The notes under the pieces are model-generated. The model was not told the DNA's origin and ran no database searches. It saw only the letters and a list, made by a program, of their open reading frames with translations. This document shows positions 23,325-32,375 of a DNA stretch of 45,675 bases, in pieces (the stretch's first letter is position 1; each line of letters begins with the position of its first letter). The stretch is from CAIYPG01 sp903864555. GTDB lineage: Bacteria; Pseudomonadota; Gammaproteobacteria; Burkholderiales; SG8-39. The stretch covers positions 1 through 45,675 of the forward strand of contig CANJJT010000027.1 of the NCBI GenBank assembly GCA_947474715.1, in the 5' to 3' direction. A program made the position numbers and the translations under genes.

Positions 23325-24287
23325 ATGACCATTCGACCGATCATTGCGATCACCCTGTTCTCGCTGTTGTCCACCAGCGCCATCGCGGCCTGGCCGGAAA
23401 AACCCATGCGCCTCGTGCTGCCCTTCCCGCCGGGTGGTGGCGCGGACATCATGGCGCGTCCCATGGCGCAGAAGCTCACGGAGACGCTGGGCCAGCCGGT
23501 GCTCATCGACAACAAGGGCGGCGCCGGTGGCACCGTCGCCGCGGAGTTCGTCGCCAAGGCCCCGGCCGACGGCTACACCCTGTTCTTTGCCACCGTGGGC
23601 ACCCAGGCCATCAACGTCGGGCTCTATCCCAAGCTGGGCTACGACCCGGTGCGCGACTTCGCACCCATCGCGCTCACCCACAATGCGCCACGCATCCTCA
23701 TCGTGCACCCGTCCATCCCGGCCAAGAGCGTCGCCGAACTGATCACCTACGCCAAGGCCAATCCGGGCAAGCTGAGTTTTGCCTCGGCCGGCAGCGGCGG
23801 TACCAACCATCTCTCGGGCGAACTGTTCAAGATGATGACCGGCGTGGACATGGTGCATGTCCCCTACAAGGGCGCCGGCCCCGCAGTGGCCGATGTGCTG
23901 GCCGGCCGCGTGCAGCTCACTTTCGATTCCATTCCGGTGTGGATCCCGCACATCAAGTCGAACAAGGTGCGTGCGCTGGGCGTCACCTCGCTGCAGCGCT
24001 CGGCCACCGTGCCGGACCTGCCCACCATCTCGGAGTCCGGGCTGAAGGGCTTCGATGTGTCCAACTGGCTGGGCGTGTTCGCCCCGGCCAACACCTCGCG
24101 CGACATCGTCTCCCGCCTCAATGGCGAGCTGAAGAAGATCATGGCCGACACCGAAATCCGCCGGCAGCTGGTTGAGCAGGGCGTCGAGGCCATGTACACC
24201 ACGCCTGAAGCGCTGGGTGAACTGGTGCGCAAGGACATCGAGAAGTGGACCAAGCTGGTGAAGCTTTCGGGGGCGAAGCCGGACTAA
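23325..24287 (+). CDS. Bug/TctC-family tripartite tricarboxylate receptor
   Basis: Periplasmic binding protein of 320 residues. Short signal peptide MTIRPIIAITLFSLLSTSAIA then WPEKPMRLVLPFPPGGGADI. Other family motifs: DNKGGAGGTVAAEFVAKAPADGYT, HVPYKGAGPAVADVLAG and the final LVKLSGAKPD. The open frame extends far upstream, but ATG 23325 is the start because AAGGAGAAG stands just before it and the signal peptide begins there. The 280 bases upstream divide it from the coiled-coil gene and must hold promoters for both. No transporter subunits nearby, so it is an orphan receptor. Confidence 0.93.
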   Translation: MTIRPIIAITLFSLLSTSAIAAWPEKPMRLVLPFPPGGGADIMARPMAQKLTETLGQPVLIDNKGGAGGTVAAEFVAKAPADGYTLFFATVGTQAINVGLYPKLGYDPVRDFAPIALTHNAPRILIVHPSIPAKSVAELITYAKANPGKLSFASAGSGGTNHLSGELFKMMTGVDMVHVPYKGAGPAVADVLAGRVQLTFDSIPVWIPHIKSNKVRALGVTSLQRSATVPDLPTISESGLKGFDVSNWLGVFAPANTSRDIVSRLNGELKKIMADTEIRRQLVEQGVEAMYTTPEALGELVRKDIEKWTKLVKLSGAKPD

Positions 24288-24351
24288 GAGCGCCTAACAG
24301 AACTGCCGTCAGGCACTCTAAAGGCCGGCGCCGACCCATCCCGGTCCGGCA

Positions 24352-24654
24352 TCAGTGGAAATCGTCCTCCCGCTGGTGCCGCATGGCAAGGACACTCACG
24401 ATGTTTTGCGGCTCTATCTCGAAAAGAGCGACGTAGCCGCTGGAGCCAAAGTCAATGACCAGTTCCCGGAGGTAGGGATTGCCTGGTGTCGCCTTGCGGC
24501 ATGAGTAAGGGGAGAAGCGTAAAAATTCCAAGCCTGTTCGGATGGCGGCAAGCGCGCGTTCCGCAGCGTCGACATCCTTGTTGAGCAGGAAGTCATAGAG
24601 CCGCAGCAGATCGTCTTCGGCTTCGGGCGTGAAGCGGATCTTGTGCTCCGGCAT
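24352..24654 (-). CDS. RelE/ParE-family toxin
   Basis: Protein of 100 residues with the ParE-type pattern: IRFTPEAEDDLLRLYDFLLNKD, GLEFLRFSPYSCRKAT, LRELVIDFGSSGYVALFEIE and IVSVLAMRHQREDDF. ParE toxins poison DNA gyrase and related RelE toxins cut mRNA; which applies here is not clear. The gene lies two bases after its partner antitoxin, the usual antitoxin-first order, and the pair is transcribed away from the Bug gene. Confidence 0.88.
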   Translation of the reverse strand: MPEHKIRFTPEAEDDLLRLYDFLLNKDVDAAERALAAIRTGLEFLRFSPYSCRKATPGNPYLRELVIDFGSSGYVALFEIEPQNIVSVLAMRHQREDDFH

Positions 24655-24656
24655 GG

Positions 24657-24926
24657 CTAGCCGGAGCGTTTGCGTACCACGGCCAGCTTGCGCTGCAGTT
24701 TGGCCACGACCTTGTCGGCCGGGACATACTGACCGGTCTGGCGTGCCCGGGCGGAACTGGCCAGGCCACGCGCGACGAAGGCCTGCTGTGCCTCCCGAAG
24801 TTCGATACTTCGCGTCACGGCATCAAGGACAAAGCCGGACAAGGTTTCCCCTTCCTCCAGCAGGGCTTCGGCTTTTCGGCGCAGCTCCGGGGTTACACGG
24901 AGCGGAGGGATGGTCGTCGATTTCAC
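24657..24926 (-). CDS. Antitoxin of the ParE-type pair (ribbon-helix-helix-like)
   Basis: Protein of 89 residues, starting VKSTTIPPLRVTPELRRKAEALLEEGETLSGFVLDAV, a typical ribbon-helix-helix antitoxin N-terminus, then a basic C-terminal tail that would wrap the toxin. GTG at 24926 is preferred because AGGAGG stands six bases upstream; ATG at 24956 lacks this. Antitoxins of this class bind their own promoter together with the toxin. A -10-like TACAAT lies at 24960-24955. Confidence 0.85.
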   Translation of the reverse strand: MKSTTIPPLRVTPELRRKAEALLEEGETLSGFVLDAVTRSIELREAQQAFVARGLASSARARQTGQYVPADKVVAKLQRKLAVVRKRSG

Positions 24927-24954
24927 GCAGCCTCCTGCATTGCATTTGCGATTC

Positions 24955-24960
24955 ATTGTA
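24955..24960 (-). promoter_or_regulatory. Possible -10 box of the toxin-antitoxin operon
   Basis: Minus strand reads TACAAT, five of six matches to TATAAT, in the short AT-richer stretch ahead of the antitoxin start. No clear -35 box could be assigned. Confidence 0.35.
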
Positions 24961-25107
24961 CAGAATTTGCCTGGTCATGAAAGTCGGTGATCGGGCACCC
25001 GCAAGCGTCTCACGCCGGGCAGGACTGGTTAAACTGGCTTTCCGGACCGCCATAACGCAAAACAACAGGCGCTTGGGGCAACAATGACCAATACCAAGGA
25101 GGCAATG

Positions 25108-26091
25108 ATGGCAGCAGGAAAGAGGGTGCATTTCGGAGTGGCGGCGCTGACGCTCGCCGCGGTGCAGATGGCTTGTGTGGCGGATGCCGTGGCGCAAGCC
25201 TGGCCGGCGCGACCGGTGCGCATCATCGTGCCCTATGGCGCCGGCGGCGGAACGGACGTGCTGGTGCGCTTGATCGGCAACAAGTTCGTCGAATCCACCG
25301 GGCAGACGTTCATTCTGGATAACCGTCCGGGTGCGGCCGGCAATCTGGCTTCTGAAGTGGTGGCCAAATCAAAGCCGGATGGCTACACGGCGCTGTTTCC
25401 AAGCGCATCCTTTGCCATCAATGCCACCGCCTACAAGACTAGCAGCTTTGACACACTCAAGGACTTCCAGCCCATCAGCTGGGTGCTGTCCTCTCCGCTG
25501 GTGCTGTGCGTGCATCCTTCGGTGCCGGCACGCACGGTGCAGGAGCTGGTGGCCCTGGCCAAGGCGAAGAAGGGTTCCTTGAATGGCGCCTCGGCCGGGA
25601 ACGGCGCGCTTGGACACCTGTCCCTCGAAATGTTCAAGCAGTTGACCGTTGTCGATGTGCTGCATGTGCCCTACAAGGGCGGGGCGCCCGCCATCAATGC
25701 GCTGGTGGCCGGTGAGGTCAGCCTGTTCTTCGCCAGTGCACTCACCTCCAAGCCCCACGTCGACAGCGGCAGGGTGCGCGCCCTGGCGGTGACCACCGCC
25801 AAGCGCTCGGCCATCCTGCCCGATCTGCCCACGCTGGGGTCCATCTACCCGGGATTCGAGCTGGATCAGTGGTATGCGCTGCTGTACCCGGCAGGCGTGC
25901 CCGCCGATATCGTCAGCAGGATGAATGGCGAGATCGTCAAGGCCCTGGGCGCGCCCGATGTGCGTGCCTTCCTGGAAAAGCAGGGGGTCGACCCGGTGGG
26001 CAGCACGCCCGACGAGCTGGGTGCTTACCTGCGCAGCGAGGTGGACAAGTACGCCAGGCTGATCAAGGCGGGCAACATCAAGTTTGAATAG
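25108..26091 (+). CDS. Bug/TctC-family tripartite tricarboxylate receptor
   Basis: Periplasmic binding protein of 327 residues, signal peptide to about residue 31 (GVAALTLAAVQMACVADAVA). Motifs WPARPVRIIVPYGAGGGTDV, DNRPGAAGNLASEVVAKSKPDGYT, HVPYKGGAPAINALVAG and the LIKAGNIKFE tail define the family. The second ATG of ATGATG (25108) is chosen: AGGAGG ends five bases before it. It is followed 82 bases later by an MmgE/PrpD-family gene, so this receptor may help import a tricarboxylate or related acid used by that enzyme. Confidence 0.93.
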   Translation: MAAGKRVHFGVAALTLAAVQMACVADAVAQAWPARPVRIIVPYGAGGGTDVLVRLIGNKFVESTGQTFILDNRPGAAGNLASEVVAKSKPDGYTALFPSASFAINATAYKTSSFDTLKDFQPISWVLSSPLVLCVHPSVPARTVQELVALAKAKKGSLNGASAGNGALGHLSLEMFKQLTVVDVLHVPYKGGAPAINALVAGEVSLFFASALTSKPHVDSGRVRALAVTTAKRSAILPDLPTLGSIYPGFELDQWYALLYPAGVPADIVSRMNGEIVKALGAPDVRAFLEKQGVDPVGSTPDELGAYLRSEVDKYARLIKAGNIKFE

Positions 26092-26173
26092 CCGGGCCGA
26101 TCCATCCAGGCAGAACCATCGCGGTAGAACATTCACGACCGAACGACAGCACGACAGCACGGGGAGGCCAACC

Positions 26174-27607
26174 ATGGCAGGGCAAGCGGCTGCGGCACTG
26201 AAACCGGACCAGGAACTGGTCGACATCGCAGCTTATCTTTGTGACTACGAGGTGGACAATCCAGCGGCCGTTGATTGTGCGCGGCGCTGCTTCATCGACA
26301 CCCTGGCTTGCCTGCTGGAGGCGCTGGCCTACCCGGATTGCACCCGCCACATGGGCCCGGTGGTGCCGGGGGCCACACTGACCGGCGGCGCCCGCGTGCC
26401 GGGCACCCCGTATGAGCTTGATCCGGTGACGGCCACCTTCAACATCGGCATTGCGCTGCGCTGGCTGGACATGAGCGACGGCTTTGTCGCCGTGCAGGGC
26501 AGCCATCCTTCCGACAACCTCGCCGGCATCCTGGCTACCGCCGACTACCTCAGCCGCCAGCGCATCGCCGCCGGCAAGCCGCCGCTGGTGGTGGCAGACG
26601 TGCTGCGCGCCCTGGTCAAGGCCTACGAAATCCAGGGCGGCCTGAGCCTGGCAAACAACTTCAATGCCAGCAGCCTCGATCACGTCATCCTCACCAAGGT
26701 GGCCACGGCAGGCGGCGTGGCGCGCATGCTGGGCGGTGGTTTCGAGGCAGTATTGAGCGCCGTGTCCAATGCCTGGATGGACCCGGGCCTGCGCATCCAC
26801 CGCCAGGATCCGGGCACCGGCCCGAGGAAGGGCTGGGCGGCGGCGGATGCATCCACCCACGGCGTGCGCCTGGCCATCATGGCGGTGAAGGGCGAGCCGG
26901 CCTACCCGCAGGTGCTGTCGGCGAATAAGTGGGGCTTCTATGATGTCTACCGCAAGGGCCGGCCCTTCGAGTTCCAGCGTCCCTATGGCGACTATGTCAT
27001 CCAGAATGCCATCCTCAAGTTTGTCGCCGCCTGCATGCATGCCCAGACGGCCGTCGAGTGCGCGCTCATCCTGCATCCGCAGGTGCGCGACCGGCTGCAT
27101 GACATTGAACGCATCGAGATTTTCTGCCACCAGGCCTCGATGGAGCTGATCGACAAGTCCGGCCCCTTGCGCCATGCCGCCGATCGCGACCACTGCGTGC
27201 AGTACATCGTGGCCGTCGGCCTGATCTTCGGGCGCATGGCGCCGGCTGACTACGAGGACGCCCTGGCCGCCGACCCGCGCATCGATGCCTTGCGCGCGAC
27301 CATGACGGCGGCGGAGGATCCCGCCTTCACCGCCGGCTACAACGATCCGGCACGCCGCTCCAGCCCCAATGGCGTGCAGGTCTTCTTCAGGGACGGGAGC
27401 ACCACCGGCCGCGTCGATGTCGAATACCCCGCCGGCCATCCGAAGCGGCGCGACGAGACCCAGGCGCTGTTCCGGCGCAAGTTCGTCGATGCCGTGGGGC
27501 GGCGCTTTGCCGGTGAGCAGGCCGGCCGGATACTGGCCGCCTGTGAGGATGCCCAGGTCCTCGATGCCCTGCCGGTGAACGAGTTCATGGCGCTGTTCTG
27601 CGCCTGA
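26174..27607 (+). CDS. MmgE/PrpD-family protein (2-methylcitrate dehydratase-like)
   Basis: Cytoplasmic enzyme of 477 residues. PrpD-type motifs: the N-terminal ARRCFIDTLACLLEAL, the conserved IALRWLDMSDGFVAVQGSHPSDNLAGILATADY containing the active-site HPSDN, and the later GPLRHAADRDHCVQYIVAVGLIFG. PrpD dehydrates 2-methylcitrate in propionate breakdown; relatives act on other hydroxy-tricarboxylates or epimerise. Length matches PrpD (about 480). ATG 26174 is chosen because of GGGGAGG just upstream. Other prp genes are absent, so a different hydroxy-acid substrate is possible. The pairing with a Bug receptor suggests co-transcription. Confidence 0.9.
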   Translation: MAGQAAAALKPDQELVDIAAYLCDYEVDNPAAVDCARRCFIDTLACLLEALAYPDCTRHMGPVVPGATLTGGARVPGTPYELDPVTATFNIGIALRWLDMSDGFVAVQGSHPSDNLAGILATADYLSRQRIAAGKPPLVVADVLRALVKAYEIQGGLSLANNFNASSLDHVILTKVATAGGVARMLGGGFEAVLSAVSNAWMDPGLRIHRQDPGTGPRKGWAAADASTHGVRLAIMAVKGEPAYPQVLSANKWGFYDVYRKGRPFEFQRPYGDYVIQNAILKFVAACMHAQTAVECALILHPQVRDRLHDIERIEIFCHQASMELIDKSGPLRHAADRDHCVQYIVAVGLIFGRMAPADYEDALAADPRIDALRATMTAAEDPAFTAGYNDPARRSSPNGVQVFFRDGSTTGRVDVEYPAGHPKRRDETQALFRRKFVDAVGRRFAGEQAGRILAACEDAQVLDALPVNEFMALFCA

Positions 27608-27680
27608 GTATCGTGATAATAACTACAGTGTTAATCTAATGGTATAAACAGGTATCGTATGTAAATGATCATAATGTCGT
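27608..27680. promoter_or_regulatory. AT-rich stretch with promoter-like TATAAA
   Basis: This stretch is clearly AT-richer than its surroundings (GTTAATCTAATGGTATAAAC). TATAAA at 27643-27648 could be a -10 box for the NHL-repeat gene, but no -35 box at the right distance was found. Confidence 0.3.
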
Positions 27681-27818
27681 GACCCCTGCATGGGCATCGC
27701 GGCACTTCCTGGCGCTGAACGACGGGGTCAGCTGCCGCGAAGCATGGGACCAGGTCTCGACCAGGGACCAGGACCCGACCAGATCAGGCCCCGACACAAT
27801 CTGCACAGGAGCAGCGGC

Positions 27819-28733
27819 ATGGCCAAAACAGTGGGCAGCGGTGCATACACCTACGAGGTGCTGGAGGACTGGCAGCAACTGCCCGAAGGCTGGCGCGCGC
27901 CGATGTCCTCGGTCACCGTGGACTCGCAGGGGCGGGTCTATGGCTTTTGCCGCGGCGAGCATCCGGTCATCGTGTTCGACAGGGATGGCCGTTTCCTCGG
28001 CTCCTGGGGCGAGGGCCTGTTCGCCATGCCGCATGACATCCATGCCGATCACCAGGACAACATCTGGATCATCGACCGGGACTATAGCCAGATCTTCAAG
28101 TTCACCCCGGAGGGCCGGCTGCTCATGACCATCGGTGAACGGGGGCGCTATTCGGACACCGGCGTCGGCCCGGGCATCCAGTCCACGGGTTACAAGCACG
28201 TGAAACATCCAGGCGGCCCGTTCAACCTGCCCACCGGCCTCGATGTCAGCGAGTCGGGCGAGATCTTCATCGCCGACGGCTATGCCAACTGCCAGGTGCA
28301 CCGCTTTTCGGCCGACGGCAGGCATCTCGCCTCCTGGGGGCAGCCCGGCAGCGGTCCGGGCGAGTTCGTGCTGCCGCACGACGTGTGGCTGGACAGCCGC
28401 GGGCGCGTGCTGGTCGCCGATCGCGAGAATGACCGCATCCAACTGTTCACCCAGGCCGGAGAATTCATCGGCATATGGCCGACCCCGCTGATCGGCGTGG
28501 CCGCCATCTGGGTCGATGCCCAAGGCTATGTCTATGTGCCCGAACACAACAGCGGCCAGTTCAGCGTGCTTAACCTGGACGGTGAGCGCCTGGCACGCTG
28601 GGGTTCGCCCAAGTGCCGCAGCTGCCACGATGTGAGCGGCGATGCCGAGGGCAATGTCTATTTCGTGCAGCCCCTGGACAACGAGGGCAGCAAGGGGCGG
28701 CGTATCGTCAAGTATGTGCGCACGGGGAGCTGA
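27819..28733 (+). CDS. NHL-repeat beta-propeller protein, PAL-like
   Basis: Protein of 304 residues made of NHL-type blades: SVTVDSQGRVYGFCRGEHPVIVFDRDG, PHDIHADHQDNIWIIDRDYSQIFKF, LPTGLDVSESGEIFIADGY then CQVHRFSADG, LPHDVWLDSRGRVLVADREN then RIQLFTQAG, and AAIWVDAQGYVYVPE. This resembles bacterial homologues of peptidyl-alpha-hydroxyglycine amidating lyase. ATG 27819 has AGGAG ten bases upstream. No signal peptide with this start. A C-x-x-C (KCRSC) near the end is unusual. Function unknown; it could bind ligands or act as a lyase/lactonase. Confidence 0.82.
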   Translation: MAKTVGSGAYTYEVLEDWQQLPEGWRAPMSSVTVDSQGRVYGFCRGEHPVIVFDRDGRFLGSWGEGLFAMPHDIHADHQDNIWIIDRDYSQIFKFTPEGRLLMTIGERGRYSDTGVGPGIQSTGYKHVKHPGGPFNLPTGLDVSESGEIFIADGYANCQVHRFSADGRHLASWGQPGSGPGEFVLPHDVWLDSRGRVLVADRENDRIQLFTQAGEFIGIWPTPLIGVAAIWVDAQGYVYVPEHNSGQFSVLNLDGERLARWGSPKCRSCHDVSGDAEGNVYFVQPLDNEGSKGRRIVKYVRTGS

Positions 28734-29151
28734 CTTGTCGAGTGACACCCTGGCAGCGATGCCGCGTTTGAAAGCCCGCCACTGCAGGTTCTTCACCGAT
28801 TTCGGGGAAAGGTCTGATATCTGCCGAAACTGTCGCCAGTGCCTGGCGGACAATGGCCTCATATGTGGAAGCAGGGATAACTCACTACTGTCATCCCCGC
28901 GCAGGCGGGGATCCATTTTCTTGGTGGCAGTCAAAATGGATTCCCGCTCATTGACGTTACAAGAGCGGGAATGATGCTGGAAATCGATGGCTTTCGACAA
29001 AGCCTGTGGCTGCCATGTGCAAGCAAGGAAAAAGCGCATTTGGGTGGGGCAAAGCTCGCGCGATTGTCGGCTTGGGAGAATTAATGCGCTCCCTGGAAAT
29101 CGGTGAAGAACCCCACTGCATGCGGCCCTGCCAACTATCAGGAATCGACCC
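28734..29151. other. Gene-free stretch with an inverted pair of short palindromic repeats
   Basis: These 418 bases between the NHL-repeat gene and the amidase hold two short GC palindromes in opposite directions. Open frames through it are low-quality and include repeat sequence. No regulatory site was otherwise identified. Confidence 0.6.
28890..28974. repeat. Inverted pair of dRS3-like palindromic repeats
   Basis: Left member 28890-28915 (TCATCCCCGC-GCA-GGCGGGGATCCA); right member 28937-28974 starts TGGATTCCCGCTC and ends GAGCGGGAATGA. The unit TGGATYCCCGC..GCGGGRATGA is a widely dispersed type in proteobacteria, similar to neisserial dRS3. The same type occurs at 42623-42648 and 42761-42786. 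Confidence 0.75.
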
Positions 29152-30795
29152 ATGACCGAACTGCACTACCTGAGCATCGCCCAGGCTGCGGATCTCATCC
29201 GCACGCGCGCGCTGTCCCCTGTGGAGCTGACCCGGGCGCTGCTCGAGCGCGCGGACTGCTTCGATGGGCAGCTCAATTCCTACATCACCCGGACCGCCGA
29301 TCTCGCCATGCGCCAGGCCCAGGACGCCGAGCGCACCATCGTGAAAGGCGGATACCGGGGGCCGCTGCACGGCATGCCCTATGGGCTCAAGGACCTGATC
29401 GACACGCAGGGCATCCTGACCACCGGCAATTCAAGGACACAACAACACAATGTGCCTGCATCGGATGCGACCGTGGTCTCGCGCCTCAGGGATGCCGGTG
29501 CCGTGTTGCTGGGCAAGCAGACCGCGCACGAGTTCGCCCACGGTGGTCCCTCCTTCGATTTGCCGTGGCCACCTGCCAGAAACCCCTGGAATCCCGAATG
29601 CTTCACCGGCGGCTCCAGTTCGGGCTCTGCGGCGGGCGTGGCCGCCGGCTTCATGCCGGTCGCCCTGGGAACGGACACTGGCGGATCCATACGCACGCCC
29701 GCCTCGTTTTGCGGGCTGGTCGGGTTGAAGCCCACGTATGGCCTGGTGAGCCGCTGGGGCATCATGCCGCATTCGTTTTCGCTCGATCACTGTGGTCCCC
29801 TCACCCGGACGGTGGAGGATAGCGCACTGGTCCTGCAGGCCATCGCCGGACATGATCCGCGCGACCCGGCCAGCGTGAAGACCACCATTCCCGATTACCG
29901 CGCGGCGCTGGGGCAAAGCGTGAAGGGCCTGCGCATCGGTGTCCTGCGGCATATGTGGGAGGAGGACAACCCGGCCGGCGAGGAACTCAGGCAGGCCACC
30001 GAAGCCGCGATCAGCGTCCTCAAGGACCTGGGGGCGCAGGTGGAAACCGCGCGCGTTCAGCCCGTGCAGATCTACAGTGACGTCAAGGCCGTCATCTGCG
30101 AATGCGAGGCCTTCGCGGTGCAAAGGCCCCACCTGGCCCGGCACCTGCAGGATTACGGCGCCGATTACCTCACCCAGATTCTGCTCGCCCTGCTGTTTCA
30201 GGGCGGCGATTACGTCCGGGCGCAACGGCACCGGCGGGTGCTGGTGCGGGAAATGCAGCCCCTGTATGAAAAGTTCGATGTGCTGGTCACGGCCGGCGCA
30301 GGGCCCGCCCCCCGACTGGCAGATCAGGGCGCCAAGGACGCGCTAGTGCGCTGGGGGCAGCCCAGTGCCACCACCCTGTTCAATGTCACCGGTGCCCCGG
30401 CCATCATGCTGTGCAGCGGCTATGCACGCAACGGCCTGCCGCTGGGCATACAGTTCGCCGGCCGCCCCTTCGAGGAAGCAACCGTGCTCAGCCTCGGCCA
30501 CGCCTACCAGAGGGAGACCGATTGGCATGAGCGGCATCCGCTGCTGGATGCGGCACGCGCGGCAGCACCGCTGCCATCGCCACCGGAGGCTGCGCCGCGC
30601 GACCTGCCCCGGCCGGATGACGCAAGCTGCGCCGCCATTCAGCTCCTGGCCGAATCTGCCGGCATCCGTTTGAGCGAAGCGCTGGTGTGGCGACTAGCCG
30701 CAGGCATCCCCGTGGTGCGCAAAATCCTCGCGAGAATCCCGGACCATGGCTGGACGGACGAACCGAGCAGCGTCTTTCGCTGCCTCGATGACTAG
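29152..30795 (+). CDS. Amidase signature-family hydrolase
   Basis: Enzyme of 547 residues with the Ser-cisSer-Lys triad: K80 in PYGLKDLIDT, cis-S155 in the FTGGSSSGSAAG signature and nucleophile S179 in GTDTGGSIRTPA. It should hydrolyse an amide or, like GatA, transfer ammonia; there are no gatB/gatC genes near, so a stand-alone amidase is favoured. The C-terminal 60-70 residues after SLGHAYQRETDWHERHP extend beyond the core and hold a short helical segment of unknown role. Predicted cytoplasmic. It precedes a Bug receptor by 95 bases, a common pairing for degradative genes. Confidence 0.92.
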   Translation: MTELHYLSIAQAADLIRTRALSPVELTRALLERADCFDGQLNSYITRTADLAMRQAQDAERTIVKGGYRGPLHGMPYGLKDLIDTQGILTTGNSRTQQHNVPASDATVVSRLRDAGAVLLGKQTAHEFAHGGPSFDLPWPPARNPWNPECFTGGSSSGSAAGVAAGFMPVALGTDTGGSIRTPASFCGLVGLKPTYGLVSRWGIMPHSFSLDHCGPLTRTVEDSALVLQAIAGHDPRDPASVKTTIPDYRAALGQSVKGLRIGVLRHMWEEDNPAGEELRQATEAAISVLKDLGAQVETARVQPVQIYSDVKAVICECEAFAVQRPHLARHLQDYGADYLTQILLALLFQGGDYVRAQRHRRVLVREMQPLYEKFDVLVTAGAGPAPRLADQGAKDALVRWGQPSATTLFNVTGAPAIMLCSGYARNGLPLGIQFAGRPFEEATVLSLGHAYQRETDWHERHPLLDAARAAAPLPSPPEAAPRDLPRPDDASCAAIQLLAESAGIRLSEALVWRLAAGIPVVRKILARIPDHGWTDEPSSVFRCLDD

Positions 30796-30890
30796 GGACT
30801 GGCACGGCGCCGGCTTATCATTGGCTGAATGGATGCTTTGAAAACCCGGTTTTTCAAGGGGGAGGCTACAAAATCTTGAAAGGAAAGCGC

Positions 30891-31892
30891 ATGAATACTC
30901 AGAAACAGTCCAGAGGATGGATGAGCCTTGCGATGCTGGCCGGGGCCCTCGGCCCGCTTCCGGCATGGGCGCAGCCTGCGCAGGACGCCGCAGCGCAGTA
31001 CCCCTCGCGCCCCGTTACGCTGATCGTCAACATCGCCCCTGGCGCCGGCGTGGACATCGAGACGCGCATCTACTCGCAGAAGCTGACCGAGAACCTGCGC
31101 ACCCAGTTCATCATCGACTACAAGCCCGGCGCGGGCGGCACGCTGGGCGCGGCCTACGTCGCCAAGGCGGCCCCGGACGGCTACACCCTGTTGTCCACCT
31201 CCTCGGGGTACACCACTGCGGCCGCGCTCTACAAGTCGCTGCCCTACGATTCGATCAAGGACCTGGCGCCCATCTCGCTCATGAGCCGGATCGGTTATCC
31301 GCTCATGGTGCACCCCTCGGTGCCGGCCAAGAACCTCAAGGAGTACTTGGCCTTCTCCGCGTCCAAGCCGGGCGGGGCCAACTTCGCCACCTCTGGCCAG
31401 GGCGGACTGCCGCACATCCTGGGCGAGTGGCTGCACAGCGCCACCCGCAACAAGGCCACCTTCGTGCACTACAAGGGCGGTTCGCCGGCTTTTGCCGCGG
31501 TGATGGCCGGTGAGGCCGATGTGGCCTGGGGCGGATTCGCTGCCATGAACGCCCACGTGAAGGCGGGCAAGGTGCGTCTGCTCGGTGTCAGCACCGCGGA
31601 TCGCGCGCGCCCCTACCCGGACCTGCCCTCGATCGCAGAGCAGGGCGTGCCCGGCTTCGACGTGGCGGCGTGGCTGGGTTTCATGGCACCTGGCCGCACG
31701 CCGACGGCCATCGTCGACAAGATGAGCGTTGAGCTGACCAAGGTGGCCAAGGACCCGGAGGTGAGAAAGCGCATCGAAGCCGATGGCGGCGATCTCATCG
31801 GCAGCACCCCGGAGCAGTTTCGCAAGCTGGTCATCGCCGAAGTCACGCGCTGGCGCAAGCTCGCCCAGGACGTGGGCATGCAGGCGGAGTGA
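30891..31892 (+). CDS. Bug/TctC-family tripartite tricarboxylate receptor
   Basis: Periplasmic binding protein of 333 residues. Signal peptide MNTQKQSRGWMSLAMLAGAL to about residue 25, cleaved near AWA. Motifs: YPSRPVTLIVNIAPGAGVDI, DYKPGAGGTLGAAYVAKAAPDGYT, FVHYKGGSPAFAAVMAG and LAQDVGMQAE. The first loop has APGAGVD rather than the usual PPGGGTD, which may affect ligand choice. ATG 30891 is chosen over the TTG at 30876 because AAAGGAAAG lies just before it. Follows the amidase and probably shares its transcript. Confidence 0.92.
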   Translation: MNTQKQSRGWMSLAMLAGALGPLPAWAQPAQDAAAQYPSRPVTLIVNIAPGAGVDIETRIYSQKLTENLRTQFIIDYKPGAGGTLGAAYVAKAAPDGYTLLSTSSGYTTAAALYKSLPYDSIKDLAPISLMSRIGYPLMVHPSVPAKNLKEYLAFSASKPGGANFATSGQGGLPHILGEWLHSATRNKATFVHYKGGSPAFAAVMAGEADVAWGGFAAMNAHVKAGKVRLLGVSTADRARPYPDLPSIAEQGVPGFDVAAWLGFMAPGRTPTAIVDKMSVELTKVAKDPEVRKRIEADGGDLIGSTPEQFRKLVIAEVTRWRKLAQDVGMQAE

Positions 31893-31910
31893 TTATGGCG
31901 TGAGGGAAGG

Positions 31911-31926
31911 GCTGATAACAATCAGC
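31911..31926 (+). other. Small hairpin after the Bug gene
   Basis: GCTGAT-AACA-ATCAGC forms a six-pair hairpin 19 bases after the Bug stop and about 80 bases before the antitoxin gene. Without a T-run it is not a clear terminator; it could also be an antitoxin operator. Confidence 0.25.
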
Positions 31927-32007
31927 CTGCAATATCAATGATGATGTGACGTTACGTGCAAAAAACGATAGTAATCATGAGCCACAGGGGCCGCCAGAGC
32001 CCCGTCC

Positions 32008-32343
32008 ATGACCAGGAAAACCTCGCCAAACATGGCCTCCAAAACGAATTCGATGAGTCGTAAGCAGGTTCTCGCGGCGGTGCGTGCTGTGCCGGCGAAC
32101 AAGGATTTCGTCTGGCATGGCAAAGACGAGGATGACCGACCGGCGACAAGCGAGGAACTGCGCGCTGGCGTAGAGGCCTATCGCAAAGCTCGCGGGCGCC
32201 CGGTGGGAAGCGGAACCAAGGAACAAGTCGCCATCCGTATCGACAAGGATGTCCTGACGGCCTTTCGCGCCGGCGGACCCGGATGGCAAACGCGAATGAA
32301 TGCCGCACTTCGCGATTGGCTGAAGAAACACCCGCTGGTTTGA
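32008..32343 (+). CDS. brnA: BrnA-type antitoxin, no BrnT partner found
   Basis: Protein of 111 residues whose second half (RPVGSGTKEQVAIRIDKDVL, then AFRAGGPGWQTRMNAALRDWL) matches BrnA antitoxins, which have a ribbon-helix-helix fold and normally follow the brnT toxin gene. The 115 bases upstream are too short for BrnT and encode nothing like it in any frame. The exact start is uncertain: ATGs at 32008, 32032 and 32053 all lack a strong ribosome site, and only the first keeps the full frame. Directly followed by a HigA-type gene. Confidence 0.82.
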   Translation: MTRKTSPNMASKTNSMSRKQVLAAVRAVPANKDFVWHGKDEDDRPATSEELRAGVEAYRKARGRPVGSGTKEQVAIRIDKDVLTAFRAGGPGWQTRMNAALRDWLKKHPLV

Positions 32344-32375
32344 GGGCAGATGACAGTCATCCTGCTTTTGAGGAA

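Noticed and set aside
28642..28974. Possible small protein with CxxC motifs after the NHL-repeat gene
   Set aside because: It overlaps the NHL gene in another frame and its end is encoded by palindromic repeat sequence.
30876..30890. TTG start for the Bug gene at 30876
   Set aside because: The ATG at 30891 has the better-placed ribosome site and gives a normal signal peptide.
31935..32123. Small minus-strand frame as a missing toxin for BrnA
   Set aside because: It is antisense to the antitoxin gene and shows no BrnT features.
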